Notes under the pieces: model-generated
What the model was told of the DNA's origin: nothing
The model's database searches: none
What the model saw: only the letters and a program-made list of their open reading frames with translations
Made by a program: the position numbers and the translations under genes
Shown here: positions 1 to 8,634 of the stretch, in pieces
How positions within the stretch are numbered: the first letter of the stretch is position 1
Layout: each line of letters begins with the position of its first letter
Source of the DNA: Pontixanthobacter rizhaonensis
Lineage (GTDB): Bacteria > Pseudomonadota > Alphaproteobacteria > Sphingomonadales > Sphingomonadaceae
Direction of reading: 5' to 3'
Length of the DNA stretch: 64,000 nt
Assembly (NCBI RefSeq): GCF_012972675.1
Contig: NZ_JABCRE010000002.1
Location: forward strand, 485,001-549,000

Positions 1-719
1 GATGTCTCCCCTTCAACAACTCGTTTCCAATAGGCCGTGAGTTGCCCCTTCCGCGTGGGTTCAAACTGCAGGTAGTGATAAAGCAACCAGCTGCGACCAT
101 AGAATGAGTCGTATTTCCGCCCTTTGTTCTTCTCGTATAAGTTTCGATCAAGCAGTTCGTAGATGGAAACATCTTTGGCATAGGCCAATTCTCCAGCGCG
201 GTGTTGCGCTGGCCTTCCAATCAGAACACTTCCGTCGCGATTGAATGTTGCTGCTGCAAAGAACTCAGCGGCACCCTCACTCATCCAGCGGGGCATTGCG
301 TAGCGTGAGCTCGAGATCAAGAAGTGGTGTGCATACTCATGTAGCAGCACCACTGTTGAGAAATCAGGGTAGCCGCTTTTGAGACGAATATCCTGTACGA
401 ATGCCTTTGAGCCACCAGCACGCGGTATGTAAAAACCGGCTATCGTTGTGCTTTTTGATCCAGATAGCTTTCTGATGTCTCGTTTGCTGCCCACCGCAAA
501 AATTGTAACTCTGTTTGATGGGCTAGGCTTATCCAGTTTGCGGCCCGTAATGAATTCCATCGAGGCATGATATTGTTCAAGCATTTCAGCGAAACGCCGA
601 ACATCCTTCTCGCTGTCATCGGCATAGATTACGAAATTATCGCTCTGTGCCTCGTACCACTTTGCTTCTGCCGCCGTGCTGAAAACCACCAATGAAAATA
701 GTAGAATCCAATATTTCAT
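1..719 (-). CDS. Secreted HEXXH metallopeptidase-like protein (partial, C-terminus outside window)
   Basis: Reading the minus strand from an ATG at 719 gives an open frame of 239 codons running off the left edge without a stop. The N-terminus (MKYWILLFSLVVFSTAAEA) is a clear signal peptide, so the product is exported. The middle holds HEYAH (residues 127-131), the zinc/catalytic HEXXH pattern of gluzincin-like peptidases, followed by a short segment with MSEGAAEFFA whose glutamate could be the third zinc ligand. This layout resembles DUF1570/peptidase MA-like proteins. The stretch looks richer in A/T than its neighbours. Substrate is unknown. The frame is convincing; the family name is tentative because the end is missing. 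Confidence 0.8.
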   Translation of the reverse strand, partial: MKYWILLFSLVVFSTAAEAKWYEAQSDNFVIYADDSEKDVRRFAEMLEQYHASMEFITGRKLDKPSPSNRVTIFAVGSKRDIRKLSGSKSTTIAGFYIPRAGGSKAFVQDIRLKSGYPDFSTVVLLHEYAHHFLISSSRYAMPRWMSEGAAEFFAAATFNRDGSVLIGRPAQHRAGELAYAKDVSIYELLDRNLYEKNKGRKYDSFYGRSWLLYHYLQFEPTRKGQLTAYWKRVVEGET

Positions 720-787
720 TATCTGCCCCTATCGAATCGCCATTCAGACTAGCGAGATCGAAGAAGAATAGAAGTTGTATTTGTGAT

Positions 788-2647
788 CTATGACACTGAA
801 GTTATATAACGCGCGACGTTTTTGCCTAACACATCAAGCGGGGCGTTTCCGCCCAGAATAACTGCGTCGTTGAAGGCTTTGAAATCATAAGCATCGCCCA
901 GTTTTTCCTCTGCCATGGTGCGTTGCCGAACAATTTCACTGTGGCCAACCTTGTAACCACAGGCTTGGCCGGGCCAGCTGCAATAGCGATCGACTTCGCT
1001 TTCAACCTCTTGCCGTTTGCTGCCATTGCGTTCGACGAAGAAGTTGACCGCTTCATCGCGGCTCCAGCGTTTGTGATGTAAGCCTGTATCAACGACCATC
1101 CGGCAGGCGCGGAAGGCCAAGCTTTGCAGATAGCCCAGACGGCCGACGACAAAATCGTCATAGGCGCCGAGTTCATCCGCCAATTGCTCGCCATAAAGTG
1201 CCCAACCTTCACTGAAGGCATTGAAGGCCAAAATGCTGCGGATCAGCGGTAAACGGTTAGAATATTCGCCTTCCCAAACGTGTCCCGGGATCGTTTCATG
1301 ATAGGTGAGGTCGGCAAGGTCATATTTGCGGTGTAGATCGGTGGTGCGCAAATTGATCCACATCCGGCCAGGGATGGTGCCATCCTTGCTGCCAGCCCCG
1401 CCATACGCGCCGGGTGCGCCCGGTTCTTCCGCAAGCGGCAGGCGTTTTACCTCCAGATTAGGGTCGACAAGCGTATTGAAGGCGCGGGGCATCTGGCCCT
1501 TAATCCAACCGATCCGGTCTTTGATGAAATCCATGATCTCTTTACGGCCGGGATCGCCTTCTGCGAACTTGTACCGCGGATCTTGGCTGAGCGCCTGCAT
1601 CCTTTCGCCAACCGTGCCGACCGTGTAGCCGATATCTTTGAGGATCGGGTCCATCCGCCCGTGCAAGGATGCGAGTTCTTCCAAACCCTGCTCATGCACT
1701 TCGTCCGGCGTTAGCGGCGTTGTGGTACTGGCGCGTAATGCCCATGCGTACCATTCGTCCCCTTTGGGCCGGGCGGCCATGCCCGGATCGCCGGTTGCGG
1801 ATTTTTGTTGCCGGTACAGCTCTGCCAGTTGCGCCTCAAGCGCGGGTGCAATCTGGTTTTGCACTATGGCCTTGGCTTCGCCAGCTGCTTCGTTTGCAGC
1901 ACCGAGTGTGGAATTTTCTAGCGGAGCGACCAGCGATCCGCCTTTCATGGCGTCGGTAATTGTCCGCTGCATTTGCGCGACGGCCTTCACCAATAAGAAA
2001 TCTGGCGGCACCACACCCATATCGGTGGCTGCGCGCATCCGGTCCAATTCTCCGTCCAGCACGGCGGGGACTTGGGCCAGTCGGTCGAGATAGGCGCTGG
2101 CATCGCCTGCGTCCCGCATTGGATGGGTTGAATCCATAAAGCGAGGCAGATCGAGATAGGAGCCGACGTTCTGGATGACGACATATGGCGCGTTGCGCCA
2201 GCTGCCAACGGCAACGTCACCATAGGGCAGGGCGAACCCGTCCAGCGCGTTGGCATATCCGCTTTCGACGACTTCAAAATTGGTTCGGGTGTCGGCATCG
2301 AAACCGCTGGTGTCGATGGCGCGGATAGTGGTGAGGTCTTCGCGCAGTGTCGCCGCATACGCGTCTTGACCGGCTTGCGTCTGATCTTCCAATCGGGAGC
2401 GCAATCCAGCATAGGCGCCGGTATCAACACCCAGTCCGGTGGCGCGTTCTGGCTCATGTTGCAGCAGGCGATACGCCACCAGATCCAAAAACGCATTGGG
2501 CTGGATCATAGCGGCTGATTTTACCGCCTGGCTGGCAATACTGGCGGGCGCGCAGGCGGCGACGGCGGTTAAAGAAACACCCGCCCCAATCCCTGACAGG
2601 GCTTGGCGGCGGGTGATCGAATTCTGTGTGGGAATGGTCATTCCCAA
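788..2647 (-). CDS. DUF885 family putative metallopeptidase, Tat-type lipoprotein
   Basis: A 619-residue protein of the DUF885 family. The N-terminus has a twin-arginine motif (SITRRQAL, residues 10-17) followed by a hydrophobic stretch and a lipobox ending at Cys32 (AVAAC), so it is probably exported folded and lipid-anchored. HETIPGH (450-456) and SEGWALYGE (from 479, Glu480) are the conserved family motifs thought to form a metal site. Length is typical of the family. An in-frame ATG two codons downstream is an alternative start. Substrates of the family are poorly defined; peptidase activity is inferred from the motif and not shown. Confidence 0.9.
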   Translation of the reverse strand: MGMTIPTQNSITRRQALSGIGAGVSLTAVAACAPASIASQAVKSAAMIQPNAFLDLVAYRLLQHEPERATGLGVDTGAYAGLRSRLEDQTQAGQDAYAATLREDLTTIRAIDTSGFDADTRTNFEVVESGYANALDGFALPYGDVAVGSWRNAPYVVIQNVGSYLDLPRFMDSTHPMRDAGDASAYLDRLAQVPAVLDGELDRMRAATDMGVVPPDFLLVKAVAQMQRTITDAMKGGSLVAPLENSTLGAANEAAGEAKAIVQNQIAPALEAQLAELYRQQKSATGDPGMAARPKGDEWYAWALRASTTTPLTPDEVHEQGLEELASLHGRMDPILKDIGYTVGTVGERMQALSQDPRYKFAEGDPGRKEIMDFIKDRIGWIKGQMPRAFNTLVDPNLEVKRLPLAEEPGAPGAYGGAGSKDGTIPGRMWINLRTTDLHRKYDLADLTYHETIPGHVWEGEYSNRLPLIRSILAFNAFSEGWALYGEQLADELGAYDDFVVGRLGYLQSLAFRACRMVVDTGLHHKRWSRDEAVNFFVERNGSKRQEVESEVDRYCSWPGQACGYKVGHSEIVRQRTMAEEKLGDAYDFKAFNDAVILGGNAPLDVLGKNVARYITSVS

Positions 2648-2696
2648 TGTCTGGCGTGGCTGAGCGTTTTAGTCAAACGTCCGCCACGCAGCAGGC

Positions 2697-3062
2697 TTAG
2701 TCGAGAAATTCAGCGGGAACTTTACCGCCATTTTTGGCCAGTTCTTGCAATGTCTTCTTGTGCAGCCAGATGTTCTCTTCAGCGGAACCGGAATAGTTTG
2801 TGTCACCCAGCTCACCAGCAAGTTCTTTGCGGTTGGCAAAGCTTGCATCGACACCGATCAGTTTCATAAGATCGACGATGGATGTGCGCCAGTTGAGTTT
2901 ATCGGCACCGGGCATTGCATCCAGATTGGCGGCGACATCAACGTTGCTGATTGCGGCTGGTGCAGCAGGGGCCGCTGGCGCTGCTGGCGCTGCTGGTGCA
3001 GCTTTTGTTTCTTCTTCGTCTTTGCCGAAGACTGCGTTTTTGATTGAGCTGAAAATACCCAT
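2697..3062 (-). CDS. DUF3597 domain protein
   Basis: The frame is open from 3095, but the ATG at 3062 (MGIFSSIKNAVFG) is preferred because AGGGAA lies just upstream of it; this gives 121 residues. Residues 1-15 are a short amphipathic start, then comes an Ala-Pro-rich linker made of repeated AAP units, then the DUF3597 domain (about residue 40 to the end; motifs NWRTSIVDLMKLIG and ELAGELGDTNYSG). The domain resembles a small helical peptidoglycan- or lipid-associated module, but no function is established. No signal peptide is evident. It stands alone between two minus-strand genes. Confidence 0.85.
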   Translation of the reverse strand: MGIFSSIKNAVFGKDEEETKAAPAAPAAPAAPAAPAAISNVDVAANLDAMPGADKLNWRTSIVDLMKLIGVDASFANRKELAGELGDTNYSGSAEENIWLHKKTLQELAKNGGKVPAEFLD

Positions 3063-3186
3063 AGAAAATTCCCTATTCCAATAGCGAATCACCACCCCCG
3101 GCGTCGCTCTCCAACACCCACTATATGGGCATTGCGGCGCAGATATTAAACCGGTTCAAACCGCTGCATTTGTGCGCTAGTGTAAA

Positions 3187-3411
3187 ATGATGAATATCGT
3201 TCTGTCTATCATGGTGCTGGCCGCGTTCGGGCTGCTGGCTGGCGCGTTCGCATTATGGAAGCGGGGCGGCCCCATAAAACAAGTGCTTATGATGGTGCTG
3301 CTTGCCGTTATCGCGGTGGTGAATGTCGCGATTTGGACGATACCCGATGCCGAGGGGACATCGCCCCTCGACAAGATCGAGCAAGTGGAAGAGCCTGCTA
3401 GCTCCTCTTAG
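3187..3411 (+). CDS. Small two-helix membrane protein, hypothetical
   Basis: A 74-residue protein with two predicted membrane helices (about 3-23 and 32-51) separated by a short basic loop (WKRGGPIKQ), and a short acidic/serine C-terminal tail (KIEQVEEPASSS). Start is ATG at 3187 or the adjacent ATG at 3190. It lies on the plus strand between two minus-strand genes with only a few bases to the TonB-like gene end, so it has its own promoter. No recognised family; similar short membrane proteins are common in sphingomonads. Hydrophobic pattern and lack of a better frame support it as real. Confidence 0.65.
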   Translation: MMNIVLSIMVLAAFGLLAGAFALWKRGGPIKQVLMMVLLAVIAVVNVAIWTIPDAEGTSPLDKIEQVEEPASSS

Positions 3412-3413
3412 CA

Positions 3414-4106
3414 TCAATCGGGCAGTTCCCAGCGGACAGAACCGGTGTAGCTGCCAATGACTTTTTCACCGTTGCTATCACGGGCTGCTTCAAATCGGGC
3501 CCGGCGCGATGCCAATTTGCATGTTGCAGTATCCAAGACCGAATGGCCGGTAGATGCCATGATCTGGCAGTTTTGCACCCGGCCATTGGTCCCGATTGAT
3601 AATTGGAAACGGGCAACCCCGGTATATTCGCGGTTGATCCAACTGGTCCGGTAATCGGACTGGGTGATCCAGCCGCTGGGGGCATTGCGCGGTTTGGCCG
3701 CAATCGGCTCAAATGTCGGCACCGGGGGTACGGGCGGCTGGATCACCATTATCGGTCCGGTTGGTAGTACCTCCCGCGTGACAGGGCCCGCCGGTACTGG
3801 TGTGGTGGATGTGGTGATCACCGGTCCGGCCGGGGTGATATCGATCGCCTGATCGGGCGTGAAGGGATCGGGCTGGGATATCGGATCAGCGCTGGGTTTG
3901 ATGTCTTCAATGGGGGTCGGGGTCGGGGTTGGCTTGGGTAGCTCTATTTCGACATTGTGCCCTTCAAACGGTTTGGGCGGCGCCGCCGGAATGAAGTTTG
4001 TGGCCAGTCCTGTGACCAGCACAGTCCCAATCGCTGCGTGAATAACAATAACACCGGCTGCCGCTTTTTTTCGGTCTGCCGCCATGCCTTGATCGACATA
4101 TGCCAT
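3414..4106 (-). CDS. TonB-family energy transducer-like protein
   Basis: A 230-residue protein with the TonB layout: short cytoplasmic N-terminus, one membrane anchor (about 15-39), a long Pro/Thr-rich periplasmic spacer (about 40-140, with PTPTPTP and other PxP runs), and a C-terminal TonB-like domain (about 145-230, containing YPGVAR-like GVARFQLSIGTNGRV and two cysteines, Cys180 and Cys196). TonB proteins pass proton-motive force from ExbB/ExbD to outer-membrane receptors. No exbB/exbD or receptor is adjacent, so the partner is unknown. SD-like GGAGAC lies upstream of the ATG. The paired cysteines could form a disulfide in the periplasm. Confidence 0.85.
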   Translation of the reverse strand: MAYVDQGMAADRKKAAAGVIVIHAAIGTVLVTGLATNFIPAAPPKPFEGHNVEIELPKPTPTPTPIEDIKPSADPISQPDPFTPDQAIDITPAGPVITTSTTPVPAGPVTREVLPTGPIMVIQPPVPPVPTFEPIAAKPRNAPSGWITQSDYRTSWINREYTGVARFQLSIGTNGRVQNCQIMASTGHSVLDTATCKLASRRARFEAARDSNGEKVIGSYTGSVRWELPD

Positions 4107-4126
4107 GTTGTGTCTCCTCTACCCGC

Positions 4127-4146
4127 TGGTCGAGAAGTTACGACCA
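4127..4146 (-). promoter_or_regulatory. Small inverted repeat in the tonB-like leader
   Basis: TGGTCG (4127-4132) and CGACCA (4141-4146) form a perfect 6-bp stem with an 8-base loop, 20 bases upstream of the TonB-like start codon. Could be an operator or a leader hairpin; evidence is only the symmetry. Confidence 0.25.
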
Positions 4147-4264
4147 ACTTCCAACAGGATGATACAACATCACAACAAGATACCCAAGAAGTATCGCGTG
4201 GCAATTTGCCACTAATACATTTTGGAATGAATATTAGATATGTAAACTAACGATGTTTGGGTGA

Positions 4265-4921
4265 TCACTTGATCGGGCAGGATGGGTCCAGCCGGAAATC
4301 AAGGTAGTTATCAACCGAAGCCATCAATTCATCTTGTTCATTTTCAAAGAAATGGTTCGCGCGCGGAATTTCTTCGTGATGGATGGTGATGTGCTTTTGC
4401 GTGCGCAGCTTATCGACCAGTTTTTGTACGGCGCTGGGCTGCACAACTGTGTCAGCGGTACCCTGAATGAAGATACCGGAGGCAGGGCACGGGGCAAGGA
4501 AGCTGAAATCATACATGTTCGCAGGTGGCGCGATCGAAATGAAACCGCGCACTTCGGGACGGCGCATCAGCAATTGCATACCGATCAACGCACCGAAAGA
4601 TACGCCCGCAACCCATGTGGTTTGCGCTTCTGCATGGATGGATTGCACCCAATCGAGAGCGGCGGCGGCATCGGATAATTCACCGATACCATTGTCAAAG
4701 CTTCCTTGGCTGCGCCCGACACCGCGGAAGTTAAACCGCAATGTCGCAAATCCGCGATCGGTGAATGTCTTGAACAGTTTTTGAGTCATCTGCTCGTTCA
4801 TTGTACCGCCGCCCTGGGGGTGGGGGTGCAAGATCATAGCAACCGGCGCGCGCGGACGCGGAGCGGGAGTGTAACGGCCTTCAAGACGGCCTTCTGGACC
4901 GGGGAAAATTACGGATGGCAT
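4265..4921 (-). CDS. Alpha/beta hydrolase (COG2945 type)
   Basis: A 218-residue soluble alpha/beta hydrolase. HPHPQGGGTMN near residue 32 is the oxyanion-hole region typical of this small-hydrolase group; the nucleophile elbow is GVSFG with Ser108; Asp157 (IQGTADTVV) and His190 (RANHFF) complete a plausible catalytic triad. No signal peptide, so cytoplasmic. Substrate is unknown; the family contains carboxylesterase-like enzymes. It is divergent from the cysteine desulfurase operon, and the 125-base gap between them should hold both promoters. Confidence 0.9.
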   Translation of the reverse strand: MPSVIFPGPEGRLEGRYTPAPRPRAPVAMILHPHPQGGGTMNEQMTQKLFKTFTDRGFATLRFNFRGVGRSQGSFDNGIGELSDAAAALDWVQSIHAEAQTTWVAGVSFGALIGMQLLMRRPEVRGFISIAPPANMYDFSFLAPCPASGIFIQGTADTVVQPSAVQKLVDKLRTQKHITIHHEEIPRANHFFENEQDELMASVDNYLDFRLDPSCPIK

Positions 4922-5046
4922 TGTTGATGTACCTGTCAGAAGATGAACACACGCGGGTAGCGCGGCGTATTTCGCAGTCTATATAGTGTTCTATCCATTT
5001 TTCGCAATTGCGATAACCATACACGCAAAGAAGTAGAGGCTGACCG

Positions 5047-6105
5047 ATTACCGAGCGTATCTATCTTGACCATGCAGCGACCACTCCGATCCGGCCAGAG
5101 GCATCGGCCGCGATGCAGGAAGGTTTCGCGATCTGGGCCAATCCCAGCAGCCCGCACGCGGAAGGGCGCAAAGCCAAACAGGCGTTGGAAGATGCACGGG
5201 CGCGGGTAAAAAAAGCGCTCGGCTGGGATGGTGAAGTGATCTTCACCAGCGGGGCGAGCGAGGCCGCCGCCATTGCTGTTGGGCAGGTCCAAGCCGGACG
5301 CAAGGCTGTTAGCGAGATCGAACATGATGCGGTTTTTTTGAACGGGCCGGGTTCGTATGACGCGGTTCTTCCGGCCCAGAGTGACGGTTCTTTTGATCGC
5401 AGCGATATATATCAGGCAGTGGGCGCAGTCGGCATGGATCCTGCCGAGCGGGATTGGCGTACGCTTGTCTGCATCCAGCAGGTCAATTCCGAAACCGGTG
5501 CGCAGTTACAATTTGCAAAAGCGCAGCGGATTTTGGCTAATTTCGACGTGCTTACGCTGTCCGATTGTTCGCAAAGTGCCAGCAAGCTGGAATTGCCGGA
5601 TGCGGATATGGTGATCGTTTCTGCCCATAAATTGGGCGGTCCCATAGGTATTGGCGCGTTACTGGTGCGGGATTACGCATTGCTACACCCAACCGGCGGA
5701 CATGAACGTGGCTATCGGCGGGGAACGGAAAATCTGCCCGCGGCCATGGGCTTTGCAGCCGCGCTGGAGGCATCTGACTGGCAAACCTCTGCCGCGCAGC
5801 GCGCCGCGTTTTATGATGGTTTTGGCGATGCGCGGCTCAAGTTTACCGATCAAGTGGATTTTATCGGTGCCATCACTCATCCTACTTTGAGCGCCCAAGC
5901 GCTGCTGATCCGGCTCGATGCCATGGGCATTGCGGTATCGGCTGGCAGTGCGTGTTCCTCCGGCACTCTTAAGAAAAGCCGCGTGCTTGATGCTTTCGGC
6001 GTCGATGATGCCGTGGCAGCGAGGACAATCCGGGTCAGCCTAGGGTGGAATACAACACCGCAGGAACTGGAACGCTTCGCCGAGGCATGGGTAAGTCTTA
6101 CATGA
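5047..6105 (+). CDS. Cysteine desulfurase (NifS/IscS type), probable ATT start
   Basis: PLP-dependent enzyme that takes sulfur from L-cysteine for Fe-S clusters or thio-cofactors. The first ATG in frame is at 5113, but the frame upstream encodes TERIYLDHAATTPIRPEAS, the universally conserved N-terminus of this family, with no ATG, GTG or TTG. The codon at the expected Met position is ATT (5047), and AGAGG (5035-5039) lies 7 bases before it, so ATT is taken as the start (352 residues). PLP lysine is in SAHKLGG, the catalytic cysteine in GSACSSG. The stop overlaps the next start in an ATGA. Confidence 0.85.
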   Translation: MTERIYLDHAATTPIRPEASAAMQEGFAIWANPSSPHAEGRKAKQALEDARARVKKALGWDGEVIFTSGASEAAAIAVGQVQAGRKAVSEIEHDAVFLNGPGSYDAVLPAQSDGSFDRSDIYQAVGAVGMDPAERDWRTLVCIQQVNSETGAQLQFAKAQRILANFDVLTLSDCSQSASKLELPDADMVIVSAHKLGGPIGIGALLVRDYALLHPTGGHERGYRRGTENLPAAMGFAAALEASDWQTSAAQRAAFYDGFGDARLKFTDQVDFIGAITHPTLSAQALLIRLDAMGIAVSAGSACSSGTLKKSRVLDAFGVDDAVAARTIRVSLGWNTTPQELERFAEAWVSLT

Positions 6106-7196
6106 TTTATCTCGATTATCAGGCCACCACACCCCTTGCCCCCGAAGCGCGCGATGCGATGCTGCGTTGGCTGGATGGTGCAGACGGGCAAGGCTTTGGT
6201 AATCCGCATTCATCACACCGGCTGGGGCGCAGCGCGGCGGCAGCTGTGGAGCTGGCGCGGGACCGGGTGGCGGCGTTGTTCCCTCCGGGTGGCTCAGTGG
6301 TGTTTACCAGCGGGGCGACAGAAGCGCTCAATACCGTGCTGAAGGGGTCTCGGGGCAATGTGCTGACCTTTGCCACGGAACATTCAGCGGTTCGCGATTG
6401 TGCCGTTCCGGTAGAGCGGCAGGGGCGTCAATTTAAAATTCTGCCAGTCGGTGATGACGGGATTGCAGACTTGGCCGCTTTGCGCGGTGCCGCCAATAAA
6501 CAGACCGGTATTATCGCGGCGATGATGGTCAACAATGAAATTGGTTCGATCAATCCGCTGGCGGATATCACAGCGATTGCACGGGAAAACGGCGCGTTAG
6601 TGCTGTGTGACGGCGTTCAGGCCTACGGACGGATCGAAATGGCGGGGACGTGTGATTTCATCGCAGTTTCAGCCCATAAAATCCACGGGCCCAAAGGTAT
6701 TGGCGCGCTGTGGATACGTGACGGGTTGGAAATCGATCCCTTGCTGCATGGCGGGGGACAGGAAGGCGCAGTGCGTTCTGGCACGCTCAGTCCGGCTCTG
6801 TGTGCTGGATTTGGCGCCGCAGCCAAGGTCGCGGCTGAGCGTATGCAGGACGATGCCGATCATATTGCGGGGCTGTGGATCGCGGCGCGTGCCCGTTTTG
6901 AAGGATGGGAATTGAACGGCAGTGCAGAGGCGCGCTGGCAAGGCAACCTCAACATCCGCAAGCAAGGCTTGGATGTGGCACGGCTGATGTCTGATGCGCG
7001 CACTCTGTGTTTTTCCGCCGGATCGGCCTGTGCCAGCGGGTCAGGACGGCCCAGCCATGTGTTGAAAGCGATCGGGCTTGATGATGCAGCGGCCAAAAGC
7101 TCCATCCGATTGGGCTTCGGGCGTTACACCACCATGGAAGAGTTAGACCAAGGTATCGACGCAATTCTGAAAGCGGTGAAGGAGCAAGGCCTGTGA
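6102..7196 (+). CDS. Cysteine desulfurase, second copy
   Basis: A second, clearly different cysteine desulfurase. The frame is open from 6045, but the ATG at 6102 (MIYLDYQATTPLAPEA) matches the family N-terminus and overlaps the upstream stop (ATGA), giving 364 residues. PLP lysine lies in SAHKIHGPKG; the active-site loop SAGSACASG holds the persulfide cysteine. Both copies keep all key residues, so neither is an obvious decay product. Translational coupling with the first copy suggests they are made in similar amounts, perhaps as a heterodimer or with distinct acceptors; that is inference. Followed by a ferredoxin gene. Confidence 0.92.
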   Translation: MIYLDYQATTPLAPEARDAMLRWLDGADGQGFGNPHSSHRLGRSAAAAVELARDRVAALFPPGGSVVFTSGATEALNTVLKGSRGNVLTFATEHSAVRDCAVPVERQGRQFKILPVGDDGIADLAALRGAANKQTGIIAAMMVNNEIGSINPLADITAIARENGALVLCDGVQAYGRIEMAGTCDFIAVSAHKIHGPKGIGALWIRDGLEIDPLLHGGGQEGAVRSGTLSPALCAGFGAAAKVAAERMQDDADHIAGLWIAARARFEGWELNGSAEARWQGNLNIRKQGLDVARLMSDARTLCFSAGSACASGSGRPSHVLKAIGLDDAAAKSSIRLGFGRYTTMEELDQGIDAILKAVKEQGL

Positions 7197-7528
7197 CTGT
7201 TTCTGTACGATTTACTGCCGCCAACGGTGATGTCGTTACCGCCGATGCGGCGTCCGGCTCCTCACTGCTTGAAGTCGGGCAAGCGGCGGGTATGCCCTTG
7301 GAAGGAACCTGCGAAGGCCAAATGGCGTGCTCCACCTGCCATGTCATTGTGGACACAGAATGGTTCGATCGCCTGCCCGAAGCGAGCGAGGAAGAGGAAG
7401 ATATGCTTGACCTTGCTTATGGCGTGCAACGCACAAGCCGCCTGTCCTGCCAGATCGATCTGACAGATGAAATGGACGGATTATCCGTCGCTATCCCGAG
7501 CGATAGCAATGACGCATCGCGGATGTGA
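7193..7528 (+). CDS. 2Fe-2S ferredoxin (adrenodoxin/Fdx type)
   Basis: A 111-residue ferredoxin with the cluster cysteines in the adrenodoxin pattern C-x5-C-x2-C ... C (Cys40, Cys46, Cys49, Cys86). The acidic run EEEED after residue 65 is the usual partner-docking helix of ISC-type ferredoxins. It starts at GTG (7193), overlapping the stop of the second cysteine desulfurase by four bases (GTGA), so the three genes form one coupled operon. Its likely job is electron supply for Fe-S assembly or sulfur transfer. No scaffold gene (iscU/sufBCD) is present nearby. Confidence 0.92.
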   Translation: MTVSVRFTAANGDVVTADAASGSSLLEVGQAAGMPLEGTCEGQMACSTCHVIVDTEWFDRLPEASEEEEDMLDLAYGVQRTSRLSCQIDLTDEMDGLSVAIPSDSNDASRM

Positions 7529-7533
7529 TGGGA

Positions 7534-8451
7534 TCACTCCTGCGCTTCCAGCGTAGTGTCGCGGGTTAAGGCAGATGGTTTGCGCAGTCGCATACCGCTT
7601 TTACGCCAGATCCAGCGGATACCCAGCACCAACAAGATGATCGGAATTGCAGCAGTCAGCAACAAGATGATCCCGGCAATCACTGAACCCATCACAGATC
7701 CTATGGATGAGAATGCCTGCCTGATCGGGCCCATAAAGCCGCCAGTGCTGCGTTCACCAGAGCTGTAATTGATCGTCATTTTGCTGAATGCGACCCGGTT
7801 TTTCATTTCAGCGAGCCAGCTGCTGGCTTGGTCAATTTCTTCGTTGACCTGCGCCACACCGCGTTCTGCTTCTACCAGCTCGGCCACTGTTCCACGCCGG
7901 GAGCGCAGAATTTCCATCAACCGGTCGCGCAGCAACGTCCGCGCCCGCAGCCGGGCTTCGGTGTCGACGATCTGCTTGGATAGGTCTTCACCCTGGATGG
8001 ACTTCGATATTTGCTGTCCGTCCATTTGTTCCGAAACAGTAGCTAGCTCGGTGGAGAAGCTGCGCGCCGCGCCCGCCGCAACGGCAAGTTGCAGGCTGCC
8101 ATAGGCATAGTCCCCCTCCGACCCTGATTGTTCGAGAGAGATAATACGGCACACCGTGTCGCCCTTGCTGGTGCACAGATCAGCGTGGCTCTGTTGGAGC
8201 GGGGACATCGCATCTGCAGTCACCCGGAACCCGAAATCATAAATATAGGCGATTTGCGGAGTGCTGACCGGAATGTCGGCGCTGGCGTTTGGGGCGGGTG
8301 ATGTTTCGGCGACGCTAACTGCTGATTCAGCTTCTAACCGATCGGCTGGCGCCTCCGCTGCCTCGCGATCAGCGGTGTATTCCTGCGCGCCGTCTGAACA
8401 TGCTGCCAGTAAAACCAACGGTCCCACCAACGGAAAAAGCACTTTGCGCAT
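7534..8451 (-). CDS. DUF4349 domain lipoprotein
   Basis: A 305-residue protein with a lipoprotein signal (LLAACS, Cys18), an acidic/Ala-rich linker, a central DUF4349 domain (about 65-235; long helical region with EAERGVAQVNEEIDQASSWLAEMKNR) and one C-terminal membrane helix (about 250-285) followed by a basic tail. The family is widespread but has no assigned role; the helical core suggests a periplasmic coiled coil anchored at both ends. It faces the ferredoxin operon tail to tail. Confidence 0.87.
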   Translation of the reverse strand: MRKVLFPLVGPLVLLAACSDGAQEYTADREAAEAPADRLEAESAVSVAETSPAPNASADIPVSTPQIAYIYDFGFRVTADAMSPLQQSHADLCTSKGDTVCRIISLEQSGSEGDYAYGSLQLAVAAGAARSFSTELATVSEQMDGQQISKSIQGEDLSKQIVDTEARLRARTLLRDRLMEILRSRRGTVAELVEAERGVAQVNEEIDQASSWLAEMKNRVAFSKMTINYSSGERSTGGFMGPIRQAFSSIGSVMGSVIAGIILLLTAAIPIILLVLGIRWIWRKSGMRLRKPSALTRDTTLEAQE

Positions 8452-8634
8452 ATCACATTCCTCTAGCTTGCCTTATTTTTGCCACAATTGACCGTGTCCG
8501 TTTGAAATAGTCAAGCAGAAAGCCCTGATTGCGGCGCCACATTGTTGGCGCTAATGGAGGGCGAATATCCGCCACGGGCTAGCCAGATTGCTGACTATAA
8601 CCCCGTCGGGCGGCACATTACTGAAAGCAAAAAA

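Noticed and set aside
5113-5115. ATG 5113 as start of the first cysteine desulfurase
   Set aside because: It would remove the conserved YLDHAATTP segment, which is needed in this enzyme family.
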